Positions 11,315-24,505 of a stretch of DNA of 64,000 nt are shown in pieces. The stretch is taken from NCBI GenBank assembly GCA_963966185.1, contig CAWZYM010000007.1, forward strand, positions 12,501-76,500. Reading direction: 5' to 3'. The notes under the pieces are model-generated. The model made no database searches and was not told the DNA's origin. It saw only the letters and a list, made by a program, of their open reading frames with translations. Source of the DNA: Rhabditoides inermis. Taxonomy: Eukaryota > Nematoda > Chromadorea > Rhabditida > Rhabditidae. The position numbers and the translations under genes are program-made. Each line of letters starts with the position of its first letter. Positions within the stretch are counted from its first letter, which is position 1.

Positions 11315-12521
11315 CTCTTACAATTCCTCTTCATCAGCCGGCAAAACTGTGATCGGTAGAGTGAGCAGGGCGGGTTGCGTGCCCTCCGCCCGCACTTCCA
11401 GTAAGAGACGGTCGATCGACTATAACATCATTAGGCTCCGCCCCGCAGGCCACGCCCACCTCCTCCTCGACGCCGCCCACGCTCTCGTACATGACTCGCG
11501 CCTCGTCCACGTCGGCGGCGGTGAAAAACTGCGCGCTCTCATTCCCGCTGGCTCCGCCCCCACTCGCCCCGCCCATCTCGCCGGGTTTCGGCAGCACGAC
11601 GATGCGACCGAACTGCGGCGGGTGCAGCATGCGGAAGCGAGCAGCCTGGTATGGGATGTGATGTAAACACAGAACACAGATCAAAACACAAAGCACACAC
11701 ACACCTGCAGTCGGCTGGCGTTGAGCATACTGCTGGTCATCTGGGTGGTGGTGCGCGTCTCGACAATGATCGGCAGCGCGTGCGCCAGCGAGCGAACTCT
11801 GCAGTGTGTGTTTTGTGCTATGATGTTCTGTTTGTGTTTTGATCCCTCACAAACCTCAGCTGACTGCGTTCGCGCAGCTGCACCCGTCCGCCCGATGAGG
11901 AGACGGTGAATTCGAACGAGTCCTGTGAATGATGAAAGTGGGCGTGGCCTAAGTAGGCGTACCTGATAGGCGTTCATGTTGAGCTGCGCGTAGAGCACTC
12001 TGCCGTTGTCAATGTCGGACTGGCTGAAATTGCGCGCTTCCTTCTCGCCAGCCACCCAGTACAGTGTGCCTGAAACAGGATACGGTATATTGAAACCACA
12101 GTATCCCACAATAATCCTATTTTGAAGCAAGTTAAAAGAAATGGAGGTTCGCCCGCCGCTTAATGACTTGCAACGACGACCTCTGTTATTTTTTACTGTT
12201 ATTCAAAACCACAGTATTCTGAGAGTACAGTAATCCTACCGTACCGTTCTCGGGCGGTTGGGTGACGCGGTAGTGGACACTTGTTGGATCCACTCCACCG
12301 TAGACGGCGAGATGCGCGCGGTTCAGCACCACGTACGTCTTGCCCTGCGGGTAGCTGAAACCAAAGGGGCGGGACTAGAGTGGGCGTAGCCTATGTAGGA
12401 TACCTGATCTCGGTGAGGTTCTCGAGGGCGAGATCCAGTGGCCGGATTTTGACGATGACCGCACGGGTGTGGCCTTCGACGGAGAAAACCTGGAGATGGA
12501 GAAGGTAAGAGTAAGAGAGAG

Positions 12522-12570
<49 letters not shown>

Positions 12571-15500
12571 GAGAGACTCACGACTACGTCGCTCGGAGCT
12601 AGCGGCTGCGGTCGCAGCGACTGATGCACCAACGAGAGCAGGTTCGAGTTGACCTGTATAGACGAATGGTGAGTGATGTTATGGCGTGGGCAGAGTGAAT
12701 TCTTAGCCTGTAGCTATTCTGACCCGTCAGAATGATTTTTTACCCCTTCGTATGACCTAGGAAGATGGGTAAAACCGGGCTCAAAATGCGATTGTACACT
12801 CATATCATAATGTCCGGAAAAAGTGTTGAGCAGCGGTAAAAGTGCATTCTGAAGGGTCAGAACAGAATTTCTATTCCGAGAGGTGAGAATTCACTTTGGC
12901 TGCTACACTTTGGCCGCTATTCTTTCTTTTGCCCACCTCTTGCTGCGAGAACGTGTCGACCTCCCTGCCATCCCGCTGCACGCTCACACCGCTCCGGCCA
13001 AACTGGATCACCTGAATACAGACCTTCGTGGGTGGTCCTCTTATCAATCGATACTGCCGGCTTCGTGGGCTCATAAATCGATACTGCCGGCTTTCTGGGC
13101 TCATCAATCGTTACTGCCGGCTTTGTGGGTGATCCTCTTATCAATCGATATTCGCCGCCTTCCTTACCTGATAGCGCACGCTCTGCGGCGGCACGTGTGG
13201 ATGGGTGACGGAGAAGAGGAGGGGCGAGAGGGGGGTGGAAGATGCGGCCACGAGCGGGAGTTGCCGCGGGAACCGCACCACCTGGGGAGGTAGACTCTCT
13301 CTCTCTCTCTCTCTCTCCCTCTCTCTCGAATATCACATGTCACATGCAAAAGGAACATGGAACACCGGGAAAGCTGAAACATGGAACACCGGGAAAGCTC
13401 GAAAAAGACACTGACCTGCACCTCGCGGTCCCGCCACGAATGCACCCTGATTGGGACGCGGACGCGTAGCCGACTGCCGGCGCGGGTCGGCTCGGACAGA
13501 GGGTACACGAACAGGGTCAGTGAGTCGGCAGAGGGGGAGTCGCCCTGCAATCTCTCTCTCTCCCCTCTCTCTCTCTCTCTCCCTCTCTCTCTCTCTGTAT
13601 CTCTCTTTCCCTCTCTCTTTCTGACTGATCTCACGATCAGGCTGTCTGGGACAGAAGTCTGCGTGTTAGAGGTGCTTCGGAGTCAATGTCTAGGCTTCGA
13701 GTCTGTCTTCCTTACGCACGTAGTGTCTATACACGAGGGGCGCCCTGCCGGCTTCGACCTCACTCCACAGGGCGGCGCTGCGACCCGCGTCCGCCCACGC
13801 AGCCTCGCCGTGGCTCGGCGCCTGAATCGCGGTGGGTGGCCTGTGACTTCGTGGGTGGTCTTCGTGGGAGGTCTACCTTGGCAATCTCGACTTGCAGGTT
13901 CTCCTGACCGCACCGCTTCGCCAGCGGTGAGACGTCGATGTGGGATGTGTTGAGCGCGGTCGAGCCGCCTGTAAACTCTCTCTCTCTTTTTTTTTCTCTC
14001 TCTCTCTCTCTCCCTCTCTCTCTCCCTCCATCTCTCCATACCCTTGGATACAGCCACCTCCCCAGTCGGCACCAGCTTCTCCACTTCCGCGTCACTCAGC
14101 GCCGCGTATGTGGAGAGAATGCGGAATCTGACATTCGAACATGATCCGGGTCCCGCCGCTAATCTCCCCCACCTGTGCTCCTCCTCGACCGGCTTGGACG
14201 ATCCGTTGACGGACACGACAAAGTTGAAGGAGTCGCGTCGGGACCAGTGCACCTGGTCGTCGTTCGCTGCGTACATCACGGAGCGGCGGTTGATCTGAAA
14301 ATGCCATTTAGAATTGACCACGTCTTCTTATTGACAATCTCAGAGAGTGATGATAATATGGTCGCTGTGTACATCATGATCTGAACGAATCATTGATTCT
14401 GATTTGCCGCGTTTGTGAGTGTGGGATGTGGTTTTTGAAGATTCGGTGAGACGTAGATTCAAAAAGATTGCGCCACATACGTCTTGCTGGCTGAATCGGT
14501 ATACGCCCTTTCCTCCGATCTGCAGCTTTCCGTGCTTGGGCGGTCGGGTCACGGAAAACAGCACCTGGTCCGCGCGCGCCTGAAAGCGAATGTGATCCGG
14601 GTCCCACCACGAATGTCTTACCCCGGGAATGTTGACGCGCAGCATCTCTATCGTAATGGCGCGAGAGGACAGGGGTGCAGCGAGAAGTCTGGAAACAAAT
14701 AAGGACTCCGATTATTTTGTAGAAAAGGAAAAATCTCACCTCGCGTTAGCCTCTAGCATCACGTTCACTCCCGCTCCCGATTCGATCGTGAACCACTCGG
14801 GTCCCACCTGGAATACATGATTACAGTAACCACCATGAGATTATACCTGGTGGACTCCATCCGAAATCAGAAACGAAAAACCGCCCGAGCCAGTTGATTC
14901 TGAAAGATGTTTGGCGTACACACACTATCATATCGATAGCGCAGCCAGTGGTCTCGTGGTGTAGTGGTTATCACATCTAACACACAGAAGGTCGGCGGTT
15001 CGAGCCCGCCCGAGATCAATCGTTTTTGCCGAAATCAAAATGCACCTCCTCGCCGGAAAACGACCTTCCCCTCGTCGACTTCTCGCTGCGAGAACGAGTA
15101 GATCGGCTGATCCGGTTCGGCGAGTCTGGAAATGATCACCTGCACATCATACTGAACGCATACGGTACCTTGCCACATGTCCCGCGGTCGGTTTTGAAAT
15201 CAGGAAGCGAATGGAGTCGGCTGGAGTGTCGGTGTCCTGCAGTGAAAGGTGAACGCATCACGCCCCGCCCACATTCGCCCCGCCCCTCACCTCTGTGCTG
15301 AGGTGTTCGTTGCTGATCGCCGCGGAATCGGCGGACATCACTCGAAGAACCTCATTGCGGAGCAGCTGCGGGCCTGGGAGTATGGAAATGTATATCGCTT
15401 GGATATCAGGTAATCAGGTCTCGATATCTATGAACCCAGTCTTACAACCATTTCACCCATCACGGCCTGGAAATTCAAAATGCTGCGCTAGTAACAGCAG

Positions 15501-18146
15501 GTCTGGGCAGTCATATACAAACTCATGTACGAATCGAAGGTGCGGTCAGTCTCTGCTTTTCCGAAGTGTTTCGAAGGCATTCGAGAGTTTCGAATCACGA
15601 CAACAGAAAAATCTCGAAACACGACCACTGTCTTATGATATTAATGTTGTTTTGCCTTTGTTGTATAATATACAGTCAATTTACAAGTTACAAGTTGTAT
15701 TTTTATAACCTGTAACTCACTGTGCACATTCCTTGCTTGTATGCGGACGGTCAGCTGGCGGGGCGGGGTGCACGAGTCGGCCGAGATACACGCCACCAGC
15801 TCCACCTCATCCGTCACGTCAGATGACGCAGCCGATGACGCAACGGCCTTGCGGTCGCTGACGTAGTGCACGCGACGCTCACGGAGTTCAGCGCCCGAGA
15901 ACGACTCTGAAACAGTTGGAATTCCAGATGTAGCTGTCTGAGTGAGAAACTTTGGGAATCACAGTCGTTATAATCTAAGACGCTGCCTTGTTACTCTCTA
16001 TGCGTAATATCAACCGGGGCTGTTTTTGTTTTTGTTTTGTTTTCTGTTGTTTTTTCTCGACTAGGAGGACCCCACAACAAATCAATGGTAAAGACAGCAG
16101 AGACTTGCTCACCGATGGATGTGATGTCGGCGAGGTTCCAGGTGTCTCGCACGATCCAGCCCCGCCGCGGCGGACGAGTCACGCGCACGAAGTGGTCGTC
16201 CTGCAAAGGCGAGATGTCAGGCTCAACTTGTGCTGGCAAAAAGAGATCACTCAAAACACCCGGGGTAACCTCAGAAAGATGGTGAGAGTGATTTCGTATC
16301 ATGATGCTGTTTTTTTAACACATAATCGAGTCTGTCCTCGACGTACTTACTTGCTCACTTACTCGAGATGTGCTACTCGATTATAAATCACTATTACTAT
16401 TCTAAATCCGATTCTTCTACTACCACTACCTTATCGCTGGACGAGACGACGACAGCCTGCGTGCCGATCACCGCAGACTCACCGACGAGTACGGAGAGAG
16501 ACGAGGTGTTGAGGGAGACCTGTGATGTCATCTCTCTCTCTCCTCTCTCTCCTCTCTCCTCTCTCTCCCCCCCCCTCTCTCTCTTTTCCCTCCGCTCACA
16601 TGATGCTCGTAGATCTCCACGTTCAGCGTGTACACTCCCTTGCTCGTGTGCGGACTCGTGATGTTGAACCTGAAGACTACTGTACATACAGTACTCCCCT
16701 CATCTACTGTACCTACCGTACCCTGTCCCTGCCCGCCCCGTCTTAAAGACTACTGTATATACAGTACTCCCCATGCCCTACCGTATCCGATTTCTGCCCG
16801 CCCCGAAGACTACTGTACATACCGTATCCTGTCCCTCCCTTCCCCGCCCAGAAGACTACTGTACATACCGTATCCCCATGCAATACCGTAACCGATTTCT
16901 GCCCGCCCCGAAGACTACTGTACCTACCGTATCCTGTCCCTGCCTGCTCCGCCCCGAAGACTACTGTACCTACCGTATCCTGTCCCTCCCCGCTCCGCCC
17001 CCTCCGTGCAGGTACTGCACCCTGCCGGCGTCGACATCGGCTTGCGAAAATCGCGCGAGCGAGCCGCCGCCCGACATCAGCGAGCCTGGTACAGTGCACC
17101 GTCATGTTCGATTCACTTTAGTAATAATAATAGTTTGTAACCGTGTACATACGAGAGAAACAGTGCAAAACATTGTATAGAATAATTAAACAGAATCTTA
17201 TCAAAACTGAGTGGATCCAGCCGTCACTGATGATGAAAGTGTTTTGTTATGCTATAGTCAGAATCAGCGAGTTAGCTCTTGGCTGTGCGCCTAACCGCCG
17301 CACGCGGATGGTGAGCACGCGACGCGGACCTGGCTCTCTCTTTTCATGGCATTCTTCGCGCGTCTCTGACCGGTTGCGTACTGTAACTCTCATGTTCCCA
17401 GATGTACTCACTCTGTTCCAGCAGCAGGTGTCCCTCGGAGGGTTGCTGGACGACCACGTAGAAGAGTTGGTCGGACAGGGTGGAGCCGTCGGCCTGCAGA
17501 CTCTCTCTCTCTCTCTCCCCCTTCTCTCTCTCTCTCTTTCCTCTCCCTCTCTCTCTCCTCCCTCCTCACCTGCTGCAGTGTCTTGTTGTCTATGGTGGCA
17601 GCTGATCTGACTGGCAGCGAGAGAGGCGCGTTCCGCCGCAGCTCCAACTGCTCCCCTAGCTGCCGGCGCGACACCAGCAACTGAAATGTTGTGTTTTGTG
17701 TTTTGTGTTTTGTTTCACATCGCATTTTGATCCGTGTGCTTTGTGCTTTGCACCCACCTCGGTCTGCAGCATTCTCTCGCCGACCCTGACGGTGAGAGGC
17801 TCGCTGCGCGCGGAGTGGACTTGGTAGAGAAGAGAGTGGTCGAGGATATCCTATGGGCGAGGGTTGAGAGAGAGGGAGAGAGAGAGGATGGGGAGAGAAA
17901 GTAGAGAGAGGGGGATAGAGAGAGAGGAGAGAGAGAGAGAGATTCTCACCTGCTGGGTGAACCGTCCCACACTCCTCTCGTCCTTGCCCGCTTCTTTCAG
18001 CGAGAAGTGCGTGGACACTGTGTGATAGACAATCTCCGCCGGCCGCACGTCCATATTGGTCAGCACAGACAGATTGCGCGGGTCGATCACTACACAAAGC
18101 ACAATCGATATCTGAGATCAAAACACAGCCATCATAACACAAATCA

Positions 18147-18189
<43 letters not shown>

Positions 18190-18716
18190 ACGAGAGGATG
18201 AGTTTGGTTCAAACGATTTCGACTCGCTTTCATCTGACCGTTCGATCCACCGCCAACACGGATTCATTAACAGAGTTTTATGGCTAGTTTCAATCAATTA
18301 GTTTCGCCACCAATGCACAAAACACGCACCGATCATCGGCCGGTCGCCCTCGTCGCAGCAGTACTCGACCGCGTTGGCGTGCATCTTGACGAACGGCTCC
18401 GAAGCGCGCAGTTTCAGCACTCCATCCACCGCGTGCGCACCGTCCGACACCGTGTACCTGAACAGGGGGCGGGGTCACAGGGGGCGGGGCGTGTGCGCTA
18501 CACTCACTTCATGTCGTACTCGTTGTGGTGGCCGAGGTGACGCACCAGCACGCGGCCCTGAGATATCGATTGGATGCGGTGGTGACGTCACACTCAAGGG
18601 GATGACGTCACACACACTCACCTCCTTGAGATCGTCGCTGGTGAATCGGGTGAGCGGCAGGTGGGGCGAGACAGAGGAGAGGATGGCGACGTCCTGAAGC
18701 GGGATTCTCCCCCCCC

Positions 18717-18776
<60 letters not shown>

Positions 18777-20168
18777 CTTTCCCTGCTGGGCGAATACGAA
18801 CTCGAGTGGCGGCGCGTCCAGGTCGTCGTCTCTCCAGGGGAGGAGGAACGGGTGCAGTGTGCGCTCGCCGCGCTCCGCCAACTGGAAACGCAAACAATTT
18901 CGAGTCTCATTTTCTCAATTTATAGATTTCAAAGCGCGTTGACGCTCCGAACTCAAAACGCATACGCATTTTTTGTCGCATGTTCTCAATTTCTGATCGA
19001 ATTCAAAGCGCGCCGAGCCTGACGCTTCAAGTGAGACGGACACATTGCATTATTTCATACGGTCCTGTGATCACTTGACTTGACCTGAACTGCAAAGAGT
19101 GAATAGGACCCCGAAGCGACCTGATTGCCACTGCTATCGGTGGGGCGTATCGAGCCGAGCCGTGTGCGTGTCATCACAGTTTGAATACGATGCGCACTGC
19201 GTTCTGGTGGAAACCAGTTGACATCGCATTCTTGACAGACGACAGACGATACTCACGTGGTCGCTTTATGATACAAAAATGCACTTTCTGATGATCTTTC
19301 TGAGGCCCCGGGCGCGTTCTGAGATATTCCCGAGACAAACGACAATCAATACTCACGAGGACCGTGTCACTTCCATCCAGCCGCGGCGCGTTGTCGTCTT
19401 TCAATATCACACTCATAGTCAGCCAGAACGGCACCCTTGTCCCCGCGCGGTGCGCCGACTCCGCCACCAGATGCGCCCCATCGTGCAGCGACTCGTCCCC
19501 GCTGTGCACGTAGTACAACCTCAATATAATATAAAATAGTTTAAATACATACTTATGAAATGTAACAAAAGACATTATTTACTGTTCACTCGTGTTGTGT
19601 TGATGGGAATTTCGCAAAACGATTGATCTCGGGCGGGCTCGAACCGCCGACCTTCTGTGTGTTAGACAGATGTGATAACCACTACACCACGAGACCACAT
19701 GCCGATGCGTGTTTAATCGGATTGCATGCTCACCTGCCGTCTTGAACATGCTGAGTCGTGAAGTTGTGACCGGCGATGATTGGGACATTGGCTACGCCTC
19801 CGGAAGCCCAGCCCTTCAGCCACAGCTGACCGTGCTGTGGCGGCTGCCACACAGTGAACACAAACTGACGGTCATCGGCGGTCGACAGCGACAAGAAGTC
19901 ACTACCGATCTAAAACAAGCTTATGTGAACACCAATAAAAAATCAATAAAATCAATCGATACCGTCTTGGTGCCGCCCTCTTCGACGACGACGGTGCGAT
20001 TGACGAGTTGGATGGAGGTGGGAGACGGGACGAAGACGATTTCGAAGCGGAGGATCTGCAGGTACAAATACTGATCGCAAAAGAGCGTAAGCAAGAAGAC
20101 AATAAATACTCAATACGGCCGTATACAAATCCAAATCGAATATAATTGAAACATGGTGGTGAGAAATT

Positions 20169-20230
<62 letters not shown>

Positions 20231-21402
20231 CTACCTCCGACGAGACAGCCGGTGAGATGACTCGGAACAGGAAGTAGTCGTTGACGATCGAGTACTGCAT
20301 AAAGTGCAGCTTGTACGACACCAGTGACGAGTCCACGTCCTGAAAACATCATTTGAATTGCCGCGTTCGGCGTATATCCTGCGCCAGAGCAATAGTTTTC
20401 GATCTAGCTCGCTTGTAGTTCGAAATACGGTGCCATACCGACATACCGTCTCTGGTTTCGTGGCGCTATTGCCGCGTAATGACTCTCCGTCTTTCTCTGT
20501 TCTACCCCATCGCGCACCACTTATTGCGAGCATTGAACTATATTATTCTATATTCACCTCCTGCGTGAAGTTGCTCGACACTCCGATCCTCCTGTTTCTC
20601 GTGCCAACCTTGCGCGAAAGGATGCCGAACTTTGGCGGCTCCACGATGTAATACACCTGAATCAATCGATAATCACCAATCAATGTCAATCAATAAATCG
20701 ATACCAGCTTCTCCGGGGTGAAGCTCTTGGGGAATGTCCAGGCGAAGAGGTGGTGTCGCTCCAGTCGAGCCACGTCAGTACCGTTCAACATGAACACTTC
20801 CCGGTTGAACACCTCAAATCAATCGATAATGTTGATCAATAGTCAATCGACAATCGATACCTTCACGTTCATCGGGATGAACATGAGCCGAAATGTGTAG
20901 ACCATCGACACGAAATCGCCAGACTCGACCTGACAAAAGCAATTGAATAATTAATAATTGTCCGATATGATATTGTTTCATTTCGCTGTCGTGTCTCTAG
21001 TTCACGTTTCAACGTGTCGTCTTCATAAAACTATCACACTTCACGCCTCGATCAATCAGAGCCAGAAGGCTTATCAGAACGCCTCTAACGGGTCTCTAAC
21101 AGGAATGCGTTCACTCCTCCAACGGGATCACCGAGCTACCAACAATGCTGGCACTAGTTCAGCTGGGTGTCTCCGTCTCACGTATCAGCTTCATGTATCC
21201 AACAGAAATACGGAATGTTACATATGGAATGCTACATGCACATACGGAATCCGGAGATGTCTATAACACTGCTGGCACCAAATCGAACCTGGAAGCTGAA
21301 CGTGTCGGCGGTTGGCTGATGGGGGCCGGTGTGCCGGTAGCGCACCAGGCCCGAGTCCACCTGCTCCTGCGAGAAGCGCGCGCACACCTGAGGGAATGAC
21401 GC

Positions 21403-21440
<38 letters not shown>

Positions 21441-24400
21441 GCTCTATCTCTGTCTCTCTCTGTCTCTCTCTCTCTCTCTCCACGGCCCGGATAGTTGCAC
21501 AGTCGACAGCGGCGGGCGCGCAGCCGCTTCGCGAACACGCGACGCGCGAAATTACCAGCAAGCGCTAGAGCGCGATAATTTCTCGACTGAAATCGCTACG
21601 CGCCCATTCACTCGCGGCGCGGCCTGGGCGCGCGCCGCTCTCTCTGTGGGGGCGCTGTGCAACTATCCGAACCGTGCTCTCGAATGTGAAGACAAAGACG
21701 AAGACGTGTCTAGCGAGGCGGAATAGGACAAGATTCACAAGATATTTTTACAGATAGAACAGAGAAGTTTCCTACTTGGTACTGTGAGTGTTCGGTGCCG
21801 CACTCGATCACGCCATGGTCCGGCAGCCCCACCACCGAGTAGAAGATCGGCAGATCCGGCACGGACGCCGTAAACGAGAGATTGCTGAAAGAGCTCTTCA
21901 TGCCATTACAATCCTCGATAACGGAGTGCACATGAGGAGCCGCTCCGGAAGGGCGGAAGGAGCTACACTACTAAGGGAAGGAGTTGTACAACTATTTTAC
22001 TACTTTCTCACTTTCCTCTCACTCACCTGCTCGACACCTGCACGCTGGAGTGGTGCAGCAGACGGACGCCCGTGTTGTGCGCCAGCCGGATCTCCACTGG
22101 CACGGATACGGTGCTGCAACGGGCAGTATCATAACAGACAAACTTTCGCTGTTTCACAGCGTGCGCGAATAGAGTGACGAGCAGTAAAAGCAATCCACAC
22201 GGTTCAGCTCCAAACTTTGAAACGTAAATAACTCGAAACGTATGGTCGGTTCTGTGAATTTGAAAACGGTTTTCGACTAGTGAAGTGACCCTATAGGGTA
22301 TCTCTGATATCAATTTGGTTACCATCGGCTTCTGTGACCCAAACGACACTCTATGTAAACTCTAAACCGTTCTTACTTGATGGTGAGCACGTTTGATCTA
22401 GCGCTCGCGTCCCTTGCCACCAGCTTCAGCACGCCCTTGGGGTACGCGCCGTCGTCGACGATTGCCACCTGCAACGCTATGGTTCAACTTTCGTTTTTAA
22501 TGCTCACGGCACCTTCGGACCGCAAAACCGCAAAACGACCGCAAAACCGCAAAACCGCAAAACCGCATAACAAACCGACCGCAAAACGCCTTCGGAACAC
22601 GCTGTTTGGTCGTGTTTCGAAGGTTTCGGATAGAGTGACCGTCACTTCAGATACCCATACCTGCTCGGCGAGTATCTGGCGCTGCGTCACCTCGCTCACT
22701 TCCGCCCCATCGACCGCCAGGTGAACGCCCTTCTGCTCCACCACTTGCAGCCGCACCTGCAATTTATCGATTTATTGAGTATTGATTGATTGTAAATACC
22801 TTGTCGGGGCCATCGTCCGGATCGGCGACCCGAATAATCTCGGTGGTGAGTTGTCGCGAGCCCTTGGCTGGAACTTTCACAACCGACCCGAATTCGGTCG
22901 ATTCAGCCAGTTCCGGCGCGTCGTTTACCTTTCAAAATGTTATAAATACTTTTTTTAATGAATGATTCTGTCATTTGTTCATTTCACATTTATTAACTGA
23001 TATTTTAGAAATAAATCAAAAATGCAAAACGTTATGCGTCTGGGGGGAATCGAACCCCCGTCGAATGCTTGGAAGGCATCCATGCTGACCATTACACCAC
23101 AGACGCTACGTGCACAAGATTGTTCTCATAGTGCATAATCGCGGCCCCTCGTACTCACTGCATTGATAACGATCTTCAGCGTATAGGTCGCAGAATCCAG
23201 CCACGGAAAGTCGACATTCCTCGTGTTGATCTCTATCTGAACAAAAAATGTGTAAAAACAAAATCATATACCCAACTTTCTCTTCTCCACTCTTCATCAA
23301 TCACCCATCCACTTTCACATTAGCTACTCACTCGGCACTAACCCATGCCACCTCTCTCTCTCTCTCCCTGCTCTTTTTGTCGTCTTTTTGTCAATCGGCG
23401 GTTCCGCACTACCCCGGGGGAGAGAGAGGAAGGAACACTCATTTTCGACTCCAGATGTTAGCCAAAGTGACCCAATGCAAAAACCACTCACTCCAACGAC
23501 CTGTAAATTATGACTCCAGGGTATCTCTGGCTACTTTTCGCTACTATCAGTGATAAGACTGATAAGCTCGAAACTGGCTGGAAACTCGCCTACGCCGCCA
23601 TTCCTCAAAACTGACAGACGGAAACACATGTTACAACTCACTCTCTCTCTCTACTTTCAGACAAGCCGCAAAAATGTGCTACTCGAAACCGCGTGACCTA
23701 TGGCATAACATTGGAAGTGGATAGCTAGGAAGTGGATAGTAGATCAAAAATGAGGTATTCTAGGATTTTAGAGTTGAGTGAAGTTCGAATCACGTGAGTT
23801 CTTTTTGTTCTTATGATGTACCATAAAGTGCTAACATCCAGAAAAAACCACAAAACACTATCCCAAATCTCCAACACCAATCTCCCTCAATAAATCGCCG
23901 CCGCTGCCAGCCTCTCACTCCTCGTAAATAACAACGGAAATTAGAGAACGCTGGTTCTGAGAGTTCTGAGAGCACGCTTGGGCGGTTAGGTAAACAGCAC
24001 TCACCTGGAACTCAAACGAGTCCTCTCGCGTCTCACTGCCATCATGCCGGTAGACCACCCGCCGGCCCAGAAGGTCCGCGTAGTGAAACGTCGACGACTG
24101 CGTGCCATTCACGACGAGTTGGCCATGAGAAGGAAGAGAGACCAGCTGAACGAGAGATAATATATATGAAAATGAAAGACTATGATACTCACCGAGAAGA
24201 CAATGTCGAAGTTGGAAATGTTGAGGCGCGAGTGTTGAGGAAGCACGTAGACGTTCTTCCATTGAAGTGCCATCGCAGCTCCCTCGTTCACCTATTCTTA
24301 GACTTTCACACGATTTCTAGACTTCTCTGCACCTGTAGTGGCTCGGCCACATACACCGGTTGAAGAGGGGTCTTCTCCTCCTTCGCCTCATCTCCAAACA

Positions 24401-24505
24401 ACACGTCTTCTCGTGACGTCGACTCATCGGCTTTTTCGTTTGGACCGTTGCTGAAACTAGCCCCTTGAAACATTTGCAACTCTGACCCTCTATCACTCAA
24501 CATTC
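9844..24505 (-). CDS. CSPG4: CSPG4/NG2-like transmembrane proteoglycan (CSPG repeats, TM, PDZ ligand)
   Basis: Very large type I membrane protein spread over about 45 or more small exons. Most exons encode parts of CSPG (NG2) repeats, recognised from recurring signatures such as VNEGAAMALQWKNVYV (24.2 kb), FRYxHDGSE-like strands (RRVVYRHDGSETREDSFEFQ), SQxDVxxGRVxYxH (17.0 kb: FSQADVDAGRVQYLHG) and DSFxFxV. The membrane helix PVIILFVILGITVFVLLCRRR is split between exons near 11.10 and 10.90 kb. The cytoplasmic tail is proline- and glutamine-rich (QQQQQQHP). The last exons are 9929-10030 and 9844-9882 and end KPYWV, matching the QYWV PDZ ligand of vertebrate CSPG4. In CSPG4 this tail binds PDZ scaffolds and the ectodomain binds matrix. 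The leftmost identified exon on the N-terminal side ends at 24505 and contains an in-frame ATG behind TTGCAG, but no signal peptide, so further 5' exons are likely. Introns hold tRNA genes, GA/CT tracts and minisatellites. Confidence 0.85.
10077..10108 (-). repeat. Duplicated exon end plus donor of the CSPG4-like gene (downstream copy)
   Basis: A 32-bp segment nearly identical to 10791-10822. The latter is the true end of the juxtamembrane exon (encoding DLLGST) with its GTGCGTAG donor. The copy lies about 700 bp downstream in the direction of transcription, in an intron. Confidence 0.85.
10190..10350. repeat. Minisatellite, about 50-bp unit, 3-4 copies
   Basis: Unit resembles CTTACCGTATTACCAGACC followed by ATCTACAGTACC. 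It lies in an intron near the 3' end of the CSPG4-like gene and belongs to the TACCGTA/TACAGTA vocabulary. Confidence 0.8.
10921..11055. repeat. CT microsatellite in CSPG4-like intron
   Basis: Long CT/CTCG tract between the two exons that encode the halves of the transmembrane helix. Confidence 0.85.
11227..11315. repeat. GA microsatellite in CSPG4-like intron
   Basis: GA/GAAA tract in the neighbouring intron, on the opposite strand sense to the tract at 10921-11055. Confidence 0.85.
13024..13155. repeat. Imperfect tandem repeat, about 35-40 bp, 3-4 copies
   Basis: Unit combines TTCGTGGG(C/TGG) with CTCATCAATCGATACTGCCGG. The word CTTCGTGGGTGGTC also appears at about 13848, 32166 and (as GTCGTGGGTGGTC) 34043, in introns of other exons and genes. 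Confidence 0.7.
14950..15017 (+). pseudogene. tRNA-Val(AAC) relic with 4-nt deletion in the anticodon arm
   Basis: Matches the intact tRNA-Val at 19625-19696 at almost every base, including acceptor stem, D-arm, GGTTCGAGCC T-arm and 3' end. It lacks four bases (TCTG or GTCT) of the 5' anticodon stem. The anticodon stem cannot form, so it is probably non-functional. It lies in an intron of the CSPG4-like gene, antisense to that gene. No CCA is encoded, as expected. Confidence 0.85.
16046..16072 (+). mobile_element. SINE tail fragment
   Basis: TCTCGACTAGGAGGACCCC, preceded by a T-rich stretch, matches a 19-bp block near the 3' end of the SINE at 39155-39452. It probably represents a truncated copy in a CSPG4-like intron. 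Confidence 0.45.
16670..17005. repeat. Minisatellite, about 42-bp unit, 7 copies
   Basis: Unit reads GAAGACTACTGTACATACCG followed by TATCCTGTCCCTGCCCGCCCC, with variants. It fills an intron of the CSPG4-like gene. It is the clearest tandem array of the TACTGTA/TACCGTA class. Confidence 0.9.
18713..18775. repeat. CT microsatellite in CSPG4-like intron
   Basis: C-run followed by a nearly pure CT tract, occupying the whole small intron between two exons of the minus-strand gene. Confidence 0.85.
19625..19696 (-). tRNA. tRNA-Val (anticodon AAC)
   Basis: 72-nt cloverleaf on the minus strand inside a CSPG4-like intron. The acceptor stem GGTCTCG pairs with CGAGATC (one G-U). The D-arm has GTGGTGTAGTGGTTATCAC. 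The anticodon stem TCTGT pairs with ACAGA around loop CTAACAC, giving anticodon AAC. The T-arm contains the B-box GGTTCGAGCC. It is transcribed in the same direction as the host gene. Confidence 0.93.
20168..20228. repeat. GA microsatellite in CSPG4-like intron
   Basis: Nearly pure (GA)n of about 60 bp next to a splice site. Confidence 0.85.
21405..21480. repeat. CT microsatellite in CSPG4-like intron
   Basis: CT tract with CTAT and CTGT interruptions, adjacent to an exon encoding ARFSQEQVDSGLVRYRH. Confidence 0.85.
22515..22660. repeat. AACCGCAAA tandem repeat followed by a GGTCAGTCTC-family fragment
   Basis: About seven AAAACCGC-type units run directly into AACGCCTTCGGAACACGCTG, which matches the interior of the MITE-like copy at 30046-30154. 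It ends in a degenerate GAGTGACCGTCACT terminus. Confidence 0.6.
23036..23106 (-). tRNA. tRNA-Gly (anticodon TCC)
   Basis: 71-nt tRNA on the minus strand in a CSPG4-like intron. The acceptor stem GCGTCTG pairs with CAGACGC. The D-arm is GTGGTGTAATGGTCAGCAT. The anticodon stem GATGC/GCATTC surrounds CTTCCAA (anticodon TCC). The T-arm contains GGTTCGATTCC. Confidence 0.93.

Noticed and set aside
16670..17005. CRISPR-like array of 42-bp units
   Set aside because: Units are contiguous and variable with no unique spacers; it is a minisatellite in an intron.
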